From: SZUA-254 sp031379665
Lineage (GTDB): Bacteria; Bacteroidota; Ignavibacteria; UBA10030; SZUA-254
NCBI GenBank assembly: GCA_031379665.1
Contig: JANNFI010000074.1
Location: 1-64,000 of the forward strand
Direction: 5' to 3'
DNA length: 64,000 nucleotides
The notes below the pieces were generated by a model that worked only from the letters and a program-made list of their open reading frames with translations, did not search any database and was not told the origin of the DNA. Positions 18,354-27,334 of the stretch are shown here, one piece after another (positions within the stretch are counted from its first letter, which is position 1; each line of letters starts with the position of its first letter). Position numbers and translations under genes: made by a program.

Positions 18354-18753
18354 TCGTGCGATACGTCTTCAACGCGATCTCGGCGGGACCTTTCAGGACT
18401 TCACCCGATGTCGAATACTCGCTTCCGTGACAGGGGCAGGCGAGATACTTCTCGTTGGGGCGGACCTCGCAACCCCGGTGTGTGCAGATCGTGGAGAGGG
18501 CGGTATAGTCGGCAGGCCCCTTCTTATAGACACAAATGGGTTTGTTCATCCCGTCGACACGCACGAGGATGAACGGTCGGGCGCCGCCGCCGCCCTGTTC
18601 AGTAAACTCCGACAGGGGCACGGTCACGAGATCGCCTTCGACTCTTCCTGTCACAGTCGCGGATGTCGGAGCGCACCCCTGGAGAACGGAGACGACAGGC
18701 AGACCGGCCACAGATAGCGCGCCGCAGGTCCTGATGAATGTCTTACGGTCCAT
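18319..18753 (-). CDS. Rieske [2Fe-2S] lipoprotein
   Basis: 144 residues from the ATG at 18753. The cluster-binding motifs are CTHRGC and CPCHGSEYS, the classic two Cys-x-His sites. The N-terminus MDRKTFIRTCGALSVAG resembles a Tat signal with an RK pair in place of RR. It ends in a lipobox-like VLQGC, so a membrane-anchored periplasmic protein folded before export is likely. Small free-standing Rieske proteins transfer electrons; the partner is not known. It lies between the diheme cytochrome gene and the porin gene. Confidence 0.85.
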   Translation of the reverse strand: MDRKTFIRTCGALSVAGLPVVSVLQGCAPTSATVTGRVEGDLVTVPLSEFTEQGGGGARPFILVRVDGMNKPICVYKKGPADYTALSTICTHRGCEVRPNEKYLACPCHGSEYSTSGEVLKGPAEIALKTYRTNVENENLRIHL

Positions 18754-18758
18754 ATATA

Positions 18759-19982
18759 TCAAAGCGACTCTAAAAATTTCAGGAGGGCTGCGCGGTCGGC
18801 GTCGGAGAAGTTCTCGAACGCTGTGCGGCTCGCGGCGGCCTCGCCGCCGTGAAGCAGGATTGCCTCGGCGATGCTCCGGGCGCGCCCGTCGTGCATCAGG
18901 AAATATTCACCTCCCTGGGAATTCGGCGAGAGCCCGAGCCCCCAGAGCGGCGGCGTCTTCCATTCCGAGGTGAGCGCGCTCCCTTCGGTGTACCCATCAT
19001 CCAGGCCGGCGCCCATATCGTGAAGGAGGAGGTCGGTGTATGGATTGATTTCTACGGATGCGATCGCGTCGATCTGCGATGGACCGGTGAAGAGTGTCGG
19101 GCGGTGGCACCCGCCGCACCCGGCCTGTGAGAAGAGGGTCTCTCCCCGGAGTACCTCCGCATCGCTCCGATTCCGGCGGATCGGGGTCTTCAAAGTCTGG
19201 AGGTAGAATACGACGGCGTTGATTTCGTCCTCGGTGACTTCCGGCCCGCTCGCGGTAACGGGGTGGACGCCATCCTCCGGGTTGACGGGATTGTCCGGGA
19301 GAAAAACCGATGTGATCCCGATGTCCTGTTGATAGGCCGTCACCGTCTGCTGGAGCAGACTATAGGCGGCCCCTTTCTTCCCGAAGCGGCCGATGTATTT
19401 CCCTGCCTGCGATACCGATCCGGGTCGCGGGAGCAGATACGCCGCAAGATCGATCCAGGACGGAACGCCGGAGATGCCGTCAGCGTCAGCGTCTCCCGGA
19501 TCGGCGATCGACAAGAGAAGCGAATCGGGGACGGCTTCGAGGAATCCGAGACCGGTGACCGCCGGTGGCGTCAGTCGGGTGGAGGTCGCCCCGGCAGGCA
19601 GGCGTTCAGGGGTGAAGCCGGGCAGGGCGCGGTTTTGTAACTGCGGACCGCCCATCCCAATGTACATATTCCCGCCCGGGGCACTCTGTCCGAACCTGGT
19701 CAGGGTGGTGAACGGATGGCCTTTCCCGTCGCCCGCGTGGCATCCCCCGCAGGATGTGCCGACGAAGTAGGGGCCGAGGCCGCTCACGGATGTAAACACC
19801 TTGTCGTTGAACACCGCGTCGCCCCGTGTGAAGAGCCTCGACTGCGTCAGCGTGAGGCCGTCGGCCGGGCCATCCAGGATGCTTTCGGCATCCGGGGCAG
19901 GTGGTATGACGAGGTCACAGGACGCGAAGAGCCACACGGAGGCGGCGATCGTGACGGATAGTATGACGGAGCGCAGGGGCAT
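18759..19982 (-). CDS. Diheme c-type cytochrome, DHOR/DUF1111 family lipoprotein
   Basis: 407 residues. A lipobox (LFASC, Cys22) points to a lipoprotein. Two CxxCH haem sites are present (CGGCHAGDG near residue 80 and CGGCHRPTL near 290). Conserved phrases such as TPPAVTGLGFLEAVPD and LLHDMGAGLDDG identify the di-haem oxidoreductase (DUF1111) family. Family members include bacterial proteins linked to iron acquisition, but the reaction is usually not established. It is first in the unit before the Rieske and porin genes, and divergent from a DtxR-like repressor with an operator-like palindrome between. Confidence 0.85.
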   Translation of the reverse strand: MPLRSVILSVTIAASVWLFASCDLVIPPAPDAESILDGPADGLTLTQSRLFTRGDAVFNDKVFTSVSGLGPYFVGTSCGGCHAGDGKGHPFTTLTRFGQSAPGGNMYIGMGGPQLQNRALPGFTPERLPAGATSTRLTPPAVTGLGFLEAVPDSLLLSIADPGDADADGISGVPSWIDLAAYLLPRPGSVSQAGKYIGRFGKKGAAYSLLQQTVTAYQQDIGITSVFLPDNPVNPEDGVHPVTASGPEVTEDEINAVVFYLQTLKTPIRRNRSDAEVLRGETLFSQAGCGGCHRPTLFTGPSQIDAIASVEINPYTDLLLHDMGAGLDDGYTEGSALTSEWKTPPLWGLGLSPNSQGGEYFLMHDGRARSIAEAILLHGGEAAASRTAFENFSDADRAALLKFLESL

Positions 19983-20006
19983 TTCGGGTGGTGTTGCGAC
20001 AGGGAA

Positions 20007-20035
20007 AGTATACCGAATTGCTTTAGGAAAGGCAA
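20007..20035 (-). promoter_or_regulatory. Promoter of the diheme-Rieske-porin operon
   Basis: Minus-strand TTGCCT (20030-20035), 17 bases, TATACT (20007-20012), about 25 bases ahead of the ATG. A second TTAGG half-site (20023-20027, plus strand) lies within the spacer. Confidence 0.55.
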
Positions 20036-20045
20036 GGATTATTTT

Positions 20046-20059
20046 TTAGGCATCCCTAA
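20046..20059. promoter_or_regulatory. Operator-like palindrome for the DtxR-type regulator
   Basis: TTAGG-CATC-CCTAA is a perfect 5-bp inverted repeat, with further flanking A/T symmetry. It lies between the divergent diheme and dtxR genes. Known DtxR/IdeR boxes are built on TTAGG...CCTAA halves, so this is a good candidate binding site; that it binds the adjacent regulator is inference. Confidence 0.6.
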
Positions 20060-20095
20060 TTTCTATTTTTAGCCCGATTTCACTATCTTGGCCCC

Positions 20096-20752
20096 ATGGC
20101 GTACTCACTCTCCGAGGAAAATTACCTGAAGGAGATTTACCATCTCTCCCAGGACGGTGCCCGCAAGATTTCGCTGACGGCCCTCTCCGAACGGCTCGGC
20201 ATCAAGGCGGCCTCCGCCGTGGACATGATCCGGAAGCTCTCCGCGAAGCGGTTCATCACCTATGAAAAGTCGAAGGGGGTAAAACTCACCACAGCCGGGG
20301 CGAAGGTCGCGCTTTCGATTGTGCGCAGTCATCGCCTCTGGGAGGTGTTCCTCCTCGAAAAACTGAAGTATTCCTGGGACACCGTCCACGGCATCGCGGA
20401 GCAGATGGAACACATCAAGGACCCGGAGCTCGCCGACCGGCTCGACGAATTCCTGGGGCGGCCCGACTACGACCCACACGGCGACCCCATCCCGAAATCG
20501 GATGGAAGAATGCCGAGGATCCCGAAGACGACCCTCTCGGACGTGGCCGTGGGCGCGGCGTGCGTCGTCGTCGGGATCAAGGACACTTCCCCCGCCTATC
20601 TGCAATACCTGAAAAAGCTCGGTATCTCGATCGGGACCAGGATCAGGGTGTCGGAACGGATCGAGTACGACGGATCGATGGTGATTGAAATAGGCAAGGG
20701 GAACCGGCCGAACGTCTCGAAGCAGTTTGCGGAGAGCGTCCTGGTGGATTGA
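20096..20752 (+). CDS. DtxR/MntR-family metal-dependent transcriptional regulator
   Basis: 218 residues. N-terminal winged helix (about 1-65: SLSEENYLKEIYHLSQDG, AASAVDMIRKLSAKRFITYE), then the dimerisation domain with candidate metal ligands (SHRLWEVFLLEKL, HGIAEQMEHIKDPEL). A C-terminal FeoA/SH3-like domain covers about 145-218. The family represses metal uptake when loaded with Fe or Mn. A TATCTT box (20084-20089) lies only six bases before the ATG, so the message may be leaderless. Its stop is followed closely by the MFS gene. It probably controls itself and the divergent cytochrome genes. Confidence 0.9.
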   Translation: MAYSLSEENYLKEIYHLSQDGARKISLTALSERLGIKAASAVDMIRKLSAKRFITYEKSKGVKLTTAGAKVALSIVRSHRLWEVFLLEKLKYSWDTVHGIAEQMEHIKDPELADRLDEFLGRPDYDPHGDPIPKSDGRMPRIPKTTLSDVAVGAACVVVGIKDTSPAYLQYLKKLGISIGTRIRVSERIEYDGSMVIEIGKGNRPNVSKQFAESVLVD

Positions 20753-20757
20753 ATCGG

Positions 20758-21987
20758 ATGAGATCAGATCCGGACATCGTAACCCTCTTCACGACAAGGT
20801 TTGTCCGGCTTTTCGCGTACGGTTTCCTGTCCGTCATCCTCGCGTTCCACCTCGCGAGCGTAGGGCTGGATGAGAAAGAGATCGGCCTGCTCTTCACGTT
20901 TACGCTCCTCGGCGACGCCGTCGTTTCGCTCTGGATGACGACCTCCGCCGACCGGGTCAGCCGGAGGCGAATGCTGATCCTTGGTGCGGCACTGATGGCA
21001 GCGTCGGGGTTTGTCTTCGCGCTGACGAGCAACATCGTCCTTCTCGGGGCCGCGGCGATCATCGGTGTGATCAGCCCGAGCGGCAAGGAAATAGGCCCGT
21101 TCCTCTCGATTGAACAGGCGGCGCTTTCGCAATTGACGCCGGGTGAGAGGCGAACCGCTGTTTTCGGCTGGTACAATCTTGTCGGGTCGGCCGGTACGGC
21201 GATCGGCGCCCTCGCCGCGGGCGGGGCGTCCTACGTGCTCACGGGTTTCGGCCATCCGCCCGAGGTCGTCTATCGGGTGTTGGTCTTTGCCTACGGCGGC
21301 TGTGGCCTCCTGATGGCCTTCTCCTTCTCCCGGCTTTCCCCCGCGGTCGAAGTCCCCGTCGGGCGCCCGCAGCCTTCGAAAAAACTCTTCCTCGGCCTGC
21401 ACCGTTCGAAGGGAGTGGTGCTGAAGATGAGCGCGCTCTTCGGCCTGGATTCGTTCGGCGGTGGGTTCATCGTCCAGAGCCTGATCGCCTACTGGTTCTT
21501 CCTCCGCTTCGGGACGGGGGTGGAAATGCTCGGCGCGATCTTCTTCGCCGCGAACGTGATCGCGGCCGTCTCGGCGCTCTTCGCTGCACGGATCGCCCGG
21601 AGGATCGGGCTCGTCAATACGATGGTGCTGACGCACCTTCCCTCGAATATCCTTCTGATCCTGGTCCCGCTGATGCCGACGCTCGAGCTCGCCGTCATCG
21701 TGCTCCTCCTGAGATTCACCATTTCGCAGATGGACGTCCCCACCCGGCAATCGTACACAATGGCGATGGTGGACGATGACGAACGCTCGGCCGCCTCCGG
21801 GGTGACAACCATCGCGCGATCAATCGGCGCCAGCCTCTCGCCGGCGCTGGCCGGCCTCCTCCTTGCCACGCCGGCCCTCTGGAGTTATCCGTTTTTCATC
21901 GCGGGCGGCGTGAAAATCGTCTACGACCTCCTCCTCTATAATAGCTTCAGGAAATTGAACCCTACGGAGGAGACCACCACGCCCTGA
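20758..21987 (+). CDS. MFS transporter
   Basis: 409 residues from the ATG at 20758 (a TTG at 20749 overlaps the regulator stop). Twelve membrane segments in two halves are recognisable, with an A-like motif between helices 2 and 3 (TTSADRVSRRRML) and a central loop near residue 215. Major facilitator proteins move small solutes using the proton gradient. The substrate is not evident; position directly after a metal-responsive regulator suggests export or uptake of a metal, chelate or siderophore. No terminator is obvious after it. Confidence 0.85.
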   Translation: MRSDPDIVTLFTTRFVRLFAYGFLSVILAFHLASVGLDEKEIGLLFTFTLLGDAVVSLWMTTSADRVSRRRMLILGAALMAASGFVFALTSNIVLLGAAAIIGVISPSGKEIGPFLSIEQAALSQLTPGERRTAVFGWYNLVGSAGTAIGALAAGGASYVLTGFGHPPEVVYRVLVFAYGGCGLLMAFSFSRLSPAVEVPVGRPQPSKKLFLGLHRSKGVVLKMSALFGLDSFGGGFIVQSLIAYWFFLRFGTGVEMLGAIFFAANVIAAVSALFAARIARRIGLVNTMVLTHLPSNILLILVPLMPTLELAVIVLLLRFTISQMDVPTRQSYTMAMVDDDERSAASGVTTIARSIGASLSPALAGLLLATPALWSYPFFIAGGVKIVYDLLLYNSFRKLNPTEETTTP

Positions 21988-22045
21988 TCTTTCCTTCGAA
22001 ATCGGGCTCGACACCGGGCCTGCTTCCGACAGATCACACCCACAT

Positions 22046-22074
22046 TTGACACTCATCCGTCATCGGTGTATATT
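22046..22074 (+). promoter_or_regulatory. Promoter for the T9SS cargo gene
   Basis: TTGACA (22046-22051), 17 bases, TATATT (22069-22074). Predicted leader of about 120 bases before the ATG at 22201. Confidence 0.65.
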
Positions 22075-22200
22075 CGTCCGCAAATCGACCACCGAAAGGA
22101 CGTGGTGGCCGCGGCGCGGAGTCTTCGATCAGGGATCCCGCCGAATAACCGTTCTTCGTGTCACTAATTCACGATGCGGAAACATTCGGAAAGGAATCTC

Positions 22201-23742
22201 ATGAAACTCTCGACCACATTACTCACAGCCATCCTCTGTTTGTCAGCGCTCGACTCCGCAACATCGCAGGTCACCAACTTCACCGTCAACGGTTCGACTA
22301 CCAATTTCACAATGACCTCGGGAGACGCCATCGACTGGAGCTACACCCTTCCCGTCGGCGCGATGGCCGAGTGTTACATCTGGATCGACGTCAACGGTAA
22401 CCACGCGGTCGACCCGGGTACCGACAGGAGCCTGTTCGTCTTCTCGCAGACCGACGGCGATACAAACGGAAACGGCGGTCCCCCCGATATTGATGGGCTC
22501 GCGAACGGGGCGATCCATTTTACCCAGGCCGTTGGTCTGGCCCCCGCCACATACGTCATGGAGTTTTTGCACAATAGTGTCGGTCAGACGATCTGGGGGG
22601 TCGTTGATCCGCTCACCTCTCCGCCATTCTCGGTGTCGGGAACAGTTTCGGGGCCGTTGGGCGTGGACCTCTCATACCTTGTCATTGAAGCTCAAAGGGA
22701 TAATGACGACGGGGGGATCTTCTGGGACGCTCTCACGGATTCGCTCGGCGCATACACGATCGAAATGAACGATACCACCGGCAATCCGTGGCGCATCCGG
22801 ATCAATCAGTCTCCATACCCGTATACGGCCTCTCCCCAGGACACGCCCGTCACCATTGACGGCGATCTCACCGGCGTCAACTTTACCCTGCAGGGTTCAG
22901 CCGCCCAGGTGCTCGGTCGCCTGCTCACCGACACGGGAGATTCGCTCGGGTTCACGTCGGTCTATATCTCCAGAATGGACACGAACTTCAGCAACGTGTC
23001 GCACTATACGGAGACCGATGCGTCCGGACGTTTTTGGTTCGGAATTCCCCTCGGGGAACTGAACGCCCAGCAGTGGAGGATCGGCCAGGGGAACAACAGC
23101 CAGCCCATCACCACGCATATGGCGGCTTCGGCCATCGTGCCGGCGCTGAGCGATGGCGACAGCGTCGTGCAAGACCTGATCGCCCACAGCGTCAACTCCA
23201 CGATCCAGGGATTCGTGCAGCTCGACGGGTCGCCGCCCGGGTTCCCGGTTACGCTCTATGCGACCAACCAGGACTCCGGAGAATCATACTTCACCGCCGA
23301 TTCTGTCACGGGGAGCTTCTCGATACCGGTGAGCGACCAGATATGGGAATACAATTTATGGCCGAACAACCCGTTCGGTACGTACCTGTGGCCGAACGTC
23401 ACGGCACACCCGGGCGACGTTGGGGTCATCTATAATATCACGACCAATGGAGTCGGGGAGATCGACGGGCCGCTCCCGTCGGGGTATTACCTGGGGCAGA
23501 ATTACCCCAACCCGTTCAACCCGCTCACCACGATCACGTATGGCGTGCCGGCGCTCTCGCCGATCTTGCTGACGGTGTACGATATGCTCGGAAGGGAGGT
23601 GGCGACGCTGGTGAACGAGGTCCAGGATCCGGGGATGAAGACCGTCGTGTTCGACGCGATTACGCTGCCGAGTGGGGTCTACACCTACAGGATCGTTTCC
23701 AGCACGTTTACCGATTCGAGGAAGATGTTGGTCATCAAATAA
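22201..23742 (+). CDS. Secreted protein with T9SS type A sorting domain
   Basis: 513 residues from the ATG at 22201, which gives a clean signal peptide (MKLSTTLLTAILCLSALDSATS). The body has beta-sandwich modules, some like carboxypeptidase-regulatory domains (GTVSGPLGVDLSYLVIEAQ, TIQGFVQLDGSPPGFPVTLYA). The last 80 residues are a T9SS C-terminal domain: GQNYPNPFNPLTTITYGVP, VYDMLGREVATLV, LPSGVYTYRI and the final KMLVIK. The sorting domain directs export across the outer membrane and is normally cleaved. The function of the body is unknown. Promoter and terminator frame it as a single gene. Confidence 0.85.
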   Translation: MKLSTTLLTAILCLSALDSATSQVTNFTVNGSTTNFTMTSGDAIDWSYTLPVGAMAECYIWIDVNGNHAVDPGTDRSLFVFSQTDGDTNGNGGPPDIDGLANGAIHFTQAVGLAPATYVMEFLHNSVGQTIWGVVDPLTSPPFSVSGTVSGPLGVDLSYLVIEAQRDNDDGGIFWDALTDSLGAYTIEMNDTTGNPWRIRINQSPYPYTASPQDTPVTIDGDLTGVNFTLQGSAAQVLGRLLTDTGDSLGFTSVYISRMDTNFSNVSHYTETDASGRFWFGIPLGELNAQQWRIGQGNNSQPITTHMAASAIVPALSDGDSVVQDLIAHSVNSTIQGFVQLDGSPPGFPVTLYATNQDSGESYFTADSVTGSFSIPVSDQIWEYNLWPNNPFGTYLWPNVTAHPGDVGVIYNITTNGVGEIDGPLPSGYYLGQNYPNPFNPLTTITYGVPALSPILLTVYDMLGREVATLVNEVQDPGMKTVVFDAITLPSGVYTYRIVSSTFTDSRKMLVIK

Positions 23743-23782
23743 AGCGAACCCCGGGCTCACCGGGATACAGCCTGAAAGCAGA

Positions 23783-23812
23783 AGCCCTGGCCAAAAAGGC
23801 CGGGGCTTTTTT
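23783..23812 (+). terminator. Rho-independent terminator
   Basis: AGCCCTGGCC, loop AAAAA, GGCCGGGGCT (one T-G wobble), then TTTTTT. It ends the T9SS cargo transcript. Confidence 0.85.
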
Positions 23813-23852
23813 ATTGCGGCGGGGAGGTTGATTTGCCGGCGTGCGGTTCGCG

Positions 23853-23881
23853 TTGACATTCGTTCCTGCCATGGGTATATT
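23853..23881 (+). promoter_or_regulatory. Promoter for the lipoprotein gene, nearly leaderless
   Basis: TTGACA (23853-23858), 17 bases, TATATT (23876-23881). The ATG begins only eight bases after the -10 element. Confidence 0.6.
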
Positions 23882-23889
23882 CCGTCAGG

Positions 23890-24459
23890 ATGGCAAACGA
23901 TAAAATATTACTCTATGCTGCACTGTGCAGTCTTCTCCTCTCCTCGTGCGCGGCGAAAACCGACAGGGGTCCGCAGATCACCCTCCTCGACTTCAAGACG
24001 CAAAACGTCGAGCGGTTGCATTCAGGGATCGAGCGGCTGGTGGGGGAGGACAGCGCGGGCGATGCGGCGATGGAGTACGTGCGGAACTATGAGGATGACC
24101 TGGTCAAATATTATCCGATCAAGGAAGAGTCCATCGCCCCTGCGGAACCGGATCTCCACCCGAACGAACTTGCCTTAATTTACAGGATTGAGGAAACCTC
24201 AAAGCTTCCTCAAAAAATTCCCATCAACCCCGATCCCCAAACACGCCGGTTCCTCGATTTCCTAAAAACCCAACGGATGACCGCGATGACTGAACTTCGG
24301 AGGAATCACGATGAATTCGTTGCGACCGGCAGCCCCGCGGCCGCGAGGATGGGCCTCGTAACCGCCTACGTCGCCACGACCGCTGCCCCGTCCCCGAACG
24401 ATCTCGACCTCATCGTGGAACTCGTCGACCCAATGTTAAAGGCGCTCACGCCCCGGTAA
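23890..24459 (+). CDS. Hypothetical lipoprotein
   Basis: 189 residues. The N-terminal 20 residues form a lipoprotein signal with LLSSC as lipobox. The mature part is mostly helical and charged, and I recognise no family. Its start lies almost at the predicted transcription start, so the mRNA probably has no ribosome-binding leader. The 3' end overlaps the convergent histidine kinase gene by 14 bases. Function unknown. Confidence 0.7.
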   Translation: MANDKILLYAALCSLLLSSCAAKTDRGPQITLLDFKTQNVERLHSGIERLVGEDSAGDAAMEYVRNYEDDLVKYYPIKEESIAPAEPDLHPNELALIYRIEETSKLPQKIPINPDPQTRRFLDFLKTQRMTAMTELRRNHDEFVATGSPAAARMGLVTAYVATTAAPSPNDLDLIVELVDPMLKALTPR

Positions 24460-27334
24460 GTTCGTCGAGGGCCGCGACGACGCCGGCAATCTGCTTGCCG
24501 ATTTCCTCCAGCGGTACCGCGACCTCGTTCATCCTGCCGGCCTTCCCCGCTGTTTCGATCACCGCGCAACATCCCGCCACTCCGTTTATGCCCAGGTTGG
24601 AGCTGCTCCCCCTGAGCCGGTGCGCTGCCCGCGAAAGTCCGTCCTTGTCGGAGGCCAGGCAGGCCTCCCGCATCACCTTGTGAAGGTTGACGATTTCCCC
24701 CTTGTAGAGACCGGCGAGCTGTACCAGGAGCTCGGCCCCACCCTGTAGCTGTCTGATCTCTTCGATCCGCCGGGGATCGATGAGATCGGGTTTCCGCAGA
24801 TCCGGGACCGGCCGTACGCCGGACGGTGAGACCCTGACAGTGGGATCCTTCCGGATGAGGAGCCCCCACCTCGCGATCCGCTGCTGAAGATCCTCGAGCC
24901 TGATCGGTTTGCTGAGGTGGTCGTTCATTCCCGCCTCGAAACACCGACGCTTGTCGTCCTCCATCGCGTATGCCGTCGTACCGATGACGATCGGCTGCCT
25001 GTCCGCGGGAATCTCCCGCCTGATCGCGCGGGTCGCCTCGAGGCCGTCCATCACAGGCATCTCGACGTCCATAAACACGACGTCGTATTCCTTCCCGTGA
25101 ACGGCCAGGAGCGCTTCGGAGCCGTTCACGACGACGTCGGCGGTGTATCCCATATGCCTCAGGATGTGGAGCATCAGCGTACGGTTGACCTGATTGTCTT
25201 CCGCGATCAGGAGGCGCAGGGGAAGGCGCGAGGCGAGGCCCGCATCGAGTTTCGGGCGGACCTCATCCGGGCGGACGACACTCTTCGAACCGGCGAGGAC
25301 CTCCATCAGGATTTCGTAGAGCTGGGATTTTTTCACCGGCTTGGTCACCTGGGCCGAGAAATAGTCGTCGGCGGGGGTCCCGGTCTTCTCCTGTTTCCCC
25401 AGCGATGAGAGCAGGATCAGGGGCAGCTCCTTGCGGCCACGCAACGCGCGGACCTCGGCCGCCATTCCCATCCCGTCCATCCCGGGCATCTGCATATCGA
25501 GGATCGCCACGTCGTACTTATCGCCGCGCCGGATCCACCCGATTGCCTCCGCCGCCGAGGTCGTGGCCGAGGCGATCATCCCCCAGTGCTCGCACTGGAG
25601 TCCCAGGATGGTAAGGTTCGTCACGTTGTCATCGACGAGCAGGACCCGCTTGCCGGTCAGCTGTGGGACTCGTGTGCGGGGCGGTTCTGTCCCCGACGGC
25701 TCGGCCGGGGAGGTCGCGATCGTGAACGAAAAGGTGGACCCGCGGCCTTCCTCCGATTCAACGGAGATTGTCCCGCCCATCAACTGAACGAGCCGGGCGC
25801 AGATCGCGAGGCCGAGGCCGGTGCCCCCGAACCTGCGCGTGGTGGAACTGTCGACCTGGATGAACGGCTTGAAGAGCCCGCCGATCTTTTCGCGGGGGAT
25901 GCCGATTCCGGTGTCGCGTACGATGTACCGTAGGACGAAGTCCTGCCCGCTCTTCGATTCGACGGAAACGGAGACGAATATTTCACCCTTCCCGGTGAAT
26001 TTGAGGGCGTTGTTCGTAAGGTTGATCAGCACCTGCCTGAGCCGTGAGGGATCCCCCACGATCGCCACGGGCACATCGGGGTCGATCGAGTAGACGAGGT
26101 CGATGCCGCGCTCGCGGGCCTTGTGGGCCACGAGTTCGAACGCGTCCTCGATGCAGCGGCCGACGTCCACCGGTTCGTGTTCGAGTTCGAGGCGGGTCGA
26201 TTCGATCTTCGAGAAGTCGAGGATGTCGTTGATGACGGCCAGGAGTGATTCGCCGCTCAGGCGGATCGTGTCAAGGTATTCCCGCTGATGCGGCTCCAGT
26301 TGCGTTTCGAGCATCAGCCCCGTCATCCCGATGACGGCGTTCAATGGCGTGCGGATCTCGTGGCTCATGATCGCAAGGAATTCCGATTTGGATTTCGCCG
26401 CCCGCTCGGCGATATCCTTCGCGATGAAGAGGTCGGCCTCGGCGTGTTTCCGTTCGATGAACTGCCCGATCTGGCTCCCGAGCGCCTCCATCATCCGCAG
26501 GAGGTCCTCATCGGGTTCGCGAATGTCGCGGTGGAAAAACTCCAGGACGCCAATGACGCCGGTATCGATGTGAATGGGAAATCCACACGCCCCGTGGAGC
26601 CCTTCCTTCGCGGCGATCGGCGCCCGCGGGAAATTCGGGTCGCTGACGACGTCCACGATCCACGCCGACCGACCGTCCTTCCAGACTCGCCCGGGAAGCC
26701 CGACGCCGGGCCGGAAACAAGTCGAGCGCGATAACGAATCGAAATCCGGTATGGAGAGGTCCGGACGGTGCCAGATGTCGACATTGCGGATCACCGTGTC
26801 GACCGTGTCCACCTGCCATAGCCCGCCGACCTCCCAACCCGTCGCCTCGCAAATCGTGCGGAGGAGGACGGGCGCGGCCTCGCGGAGAGAGTGGGCCCCC
26901 GCGAGGATCCGGGCGACGGCGTACTGGACCTCCAATCGAACTTCCGCGCGGCGGCGCTCGGTGGTGTCGCTGAACGCGACGATCGCAAACTCGATCGTCC
27001 CGTCGGCGCCGAAGATCGGCGCCCCGTTGACAGTGATCGGGATCGCGCGGTCTTCGTGCCGGATTTCCAGGTCATCGACCATCACCGACTCGCCCGCGAG
27101 CGCCCTGACGATCGGCAGTTCCCCGGTCGGGCATTCCACATCCGTCCCTCTGCGGAAGACCCGGTAGGTGACGGCGAGGTCGTCGCGATCGATGCCGCCG
27201 ACGATCCCTCGTCCGAGCAGCCTCACGGCCTCCTTGTTCGCGTAGTACGGTTTCCCCGTTCCGTCCACGACGAAGATCCCCACCGGGACGGCCTCGAGGA
27301 ATTGAAACAGCGACCGGGTCCGTTCAGTTTCCAT
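24446..27334 (-). CDS. Hybrid sensor histidine kinase (PAS-GAF-HisKA-HATPase-REC-REC-HPt)
   Basis: 962 residues, cytoplasmic, without clear membrane helices. Domains in order: PAS (about 8-125), GAF (about 130-295), HisKA with H325 in SEFLAIMSHEIRTPLN, HATPase (about 430-540, NLTNNALKF, DTGIGIP, GGTGLGLAI), REC1 (D613 in ILDMQMPGMDG), REC2 (D756 in VFMDVEMPVMDG) and HPt (H905 in AAHRLRGSSSNLG). All phosphotransfer residues are intact, so a full His-Asp-His relay is possible within one chain. It overlaps the REC-ATPase regulator gene by 11 bases, and the two probably work together. The signal may be soluble, given GAF and PAS sensing. Confidence 0.94.
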   Translation of the reverse strand: METERTRSLFQFLEAVPVGIFVVDGTGKPYYANKEAVRLLGRGIVGGIDRDDLAVTYRVFRRGTDVECPTGELPIVRALAGESVMVDDLEIRHEDRAIPITVNGAPIFGADGTIEFAIVAFSDTTERRRAEVRLEVQYAVARILAGAHSLREAAPVLLRTICEATGWEVGGLWQVDTVDTVIRNVDIWHRPDLSIPDFDSLSRSTCFRPGVGLPGRVWKDGRSAWIVDVVSDPNFPRAPIAAKEGLHGACGFPIHIDTGVIGVLEFFHRDIREPDEDLLRMMEALGSQIGQFIERKHAEADLFIAKDIAERAAKSKSEFLAIMSHEIRTPLNAVIGMTGLMLETQLEPHQREYLDTIRLSGESLLAVINDILDFSKIESTRLELEHEPVDVGRCIEDAFELVAHKARERGIDLVYSIDPDVPVAIVGDPSRLRQVLINLTNNALKFTGKGEIFVSVSVESKSGQDFVLRYIVRDTGIGIPREKIGGLFKPFIQVDSSTTRRFGGTGLGLAICARLVQLMGGTISVESEEGRGSTFSFTIATSPAEPSGTEPPRTRVPQLTGKRVLLVDDNVTNLTILGLQCEHWGMIASATTSAAEAIGWIRRGDKYDVAILDMQMPGMDGMGMAAEVRALRGRKELPLILLSSLGKQEKTGTPADDYFSAQVTKPVKKSQLYEILMEVLAGSKSVVRPDEVRPKLDAGLASRLPLRLLIAEDNQVNRTLMLHILRHMGYTADVVVNGSEALLAVHGKEYDVVFMDVEMPVMDGLEATRAIRREIPADRQPIVIGTTAYAMEDDKRRCFEAGMNDHLSKPIRLEDLQQRIARWGLLIRKDPTVRVSPSGVRPVPDLRKPDLIDPRRIEEIRQLQGGAELLVQLAGLYKGEIVNLHKVMREACLASDKDGLSRAAHRLRGSSSNLGINGVAGCCAVIETAGKAGRMNEVAVPLEEIGKQIAGVVAALDELTGA

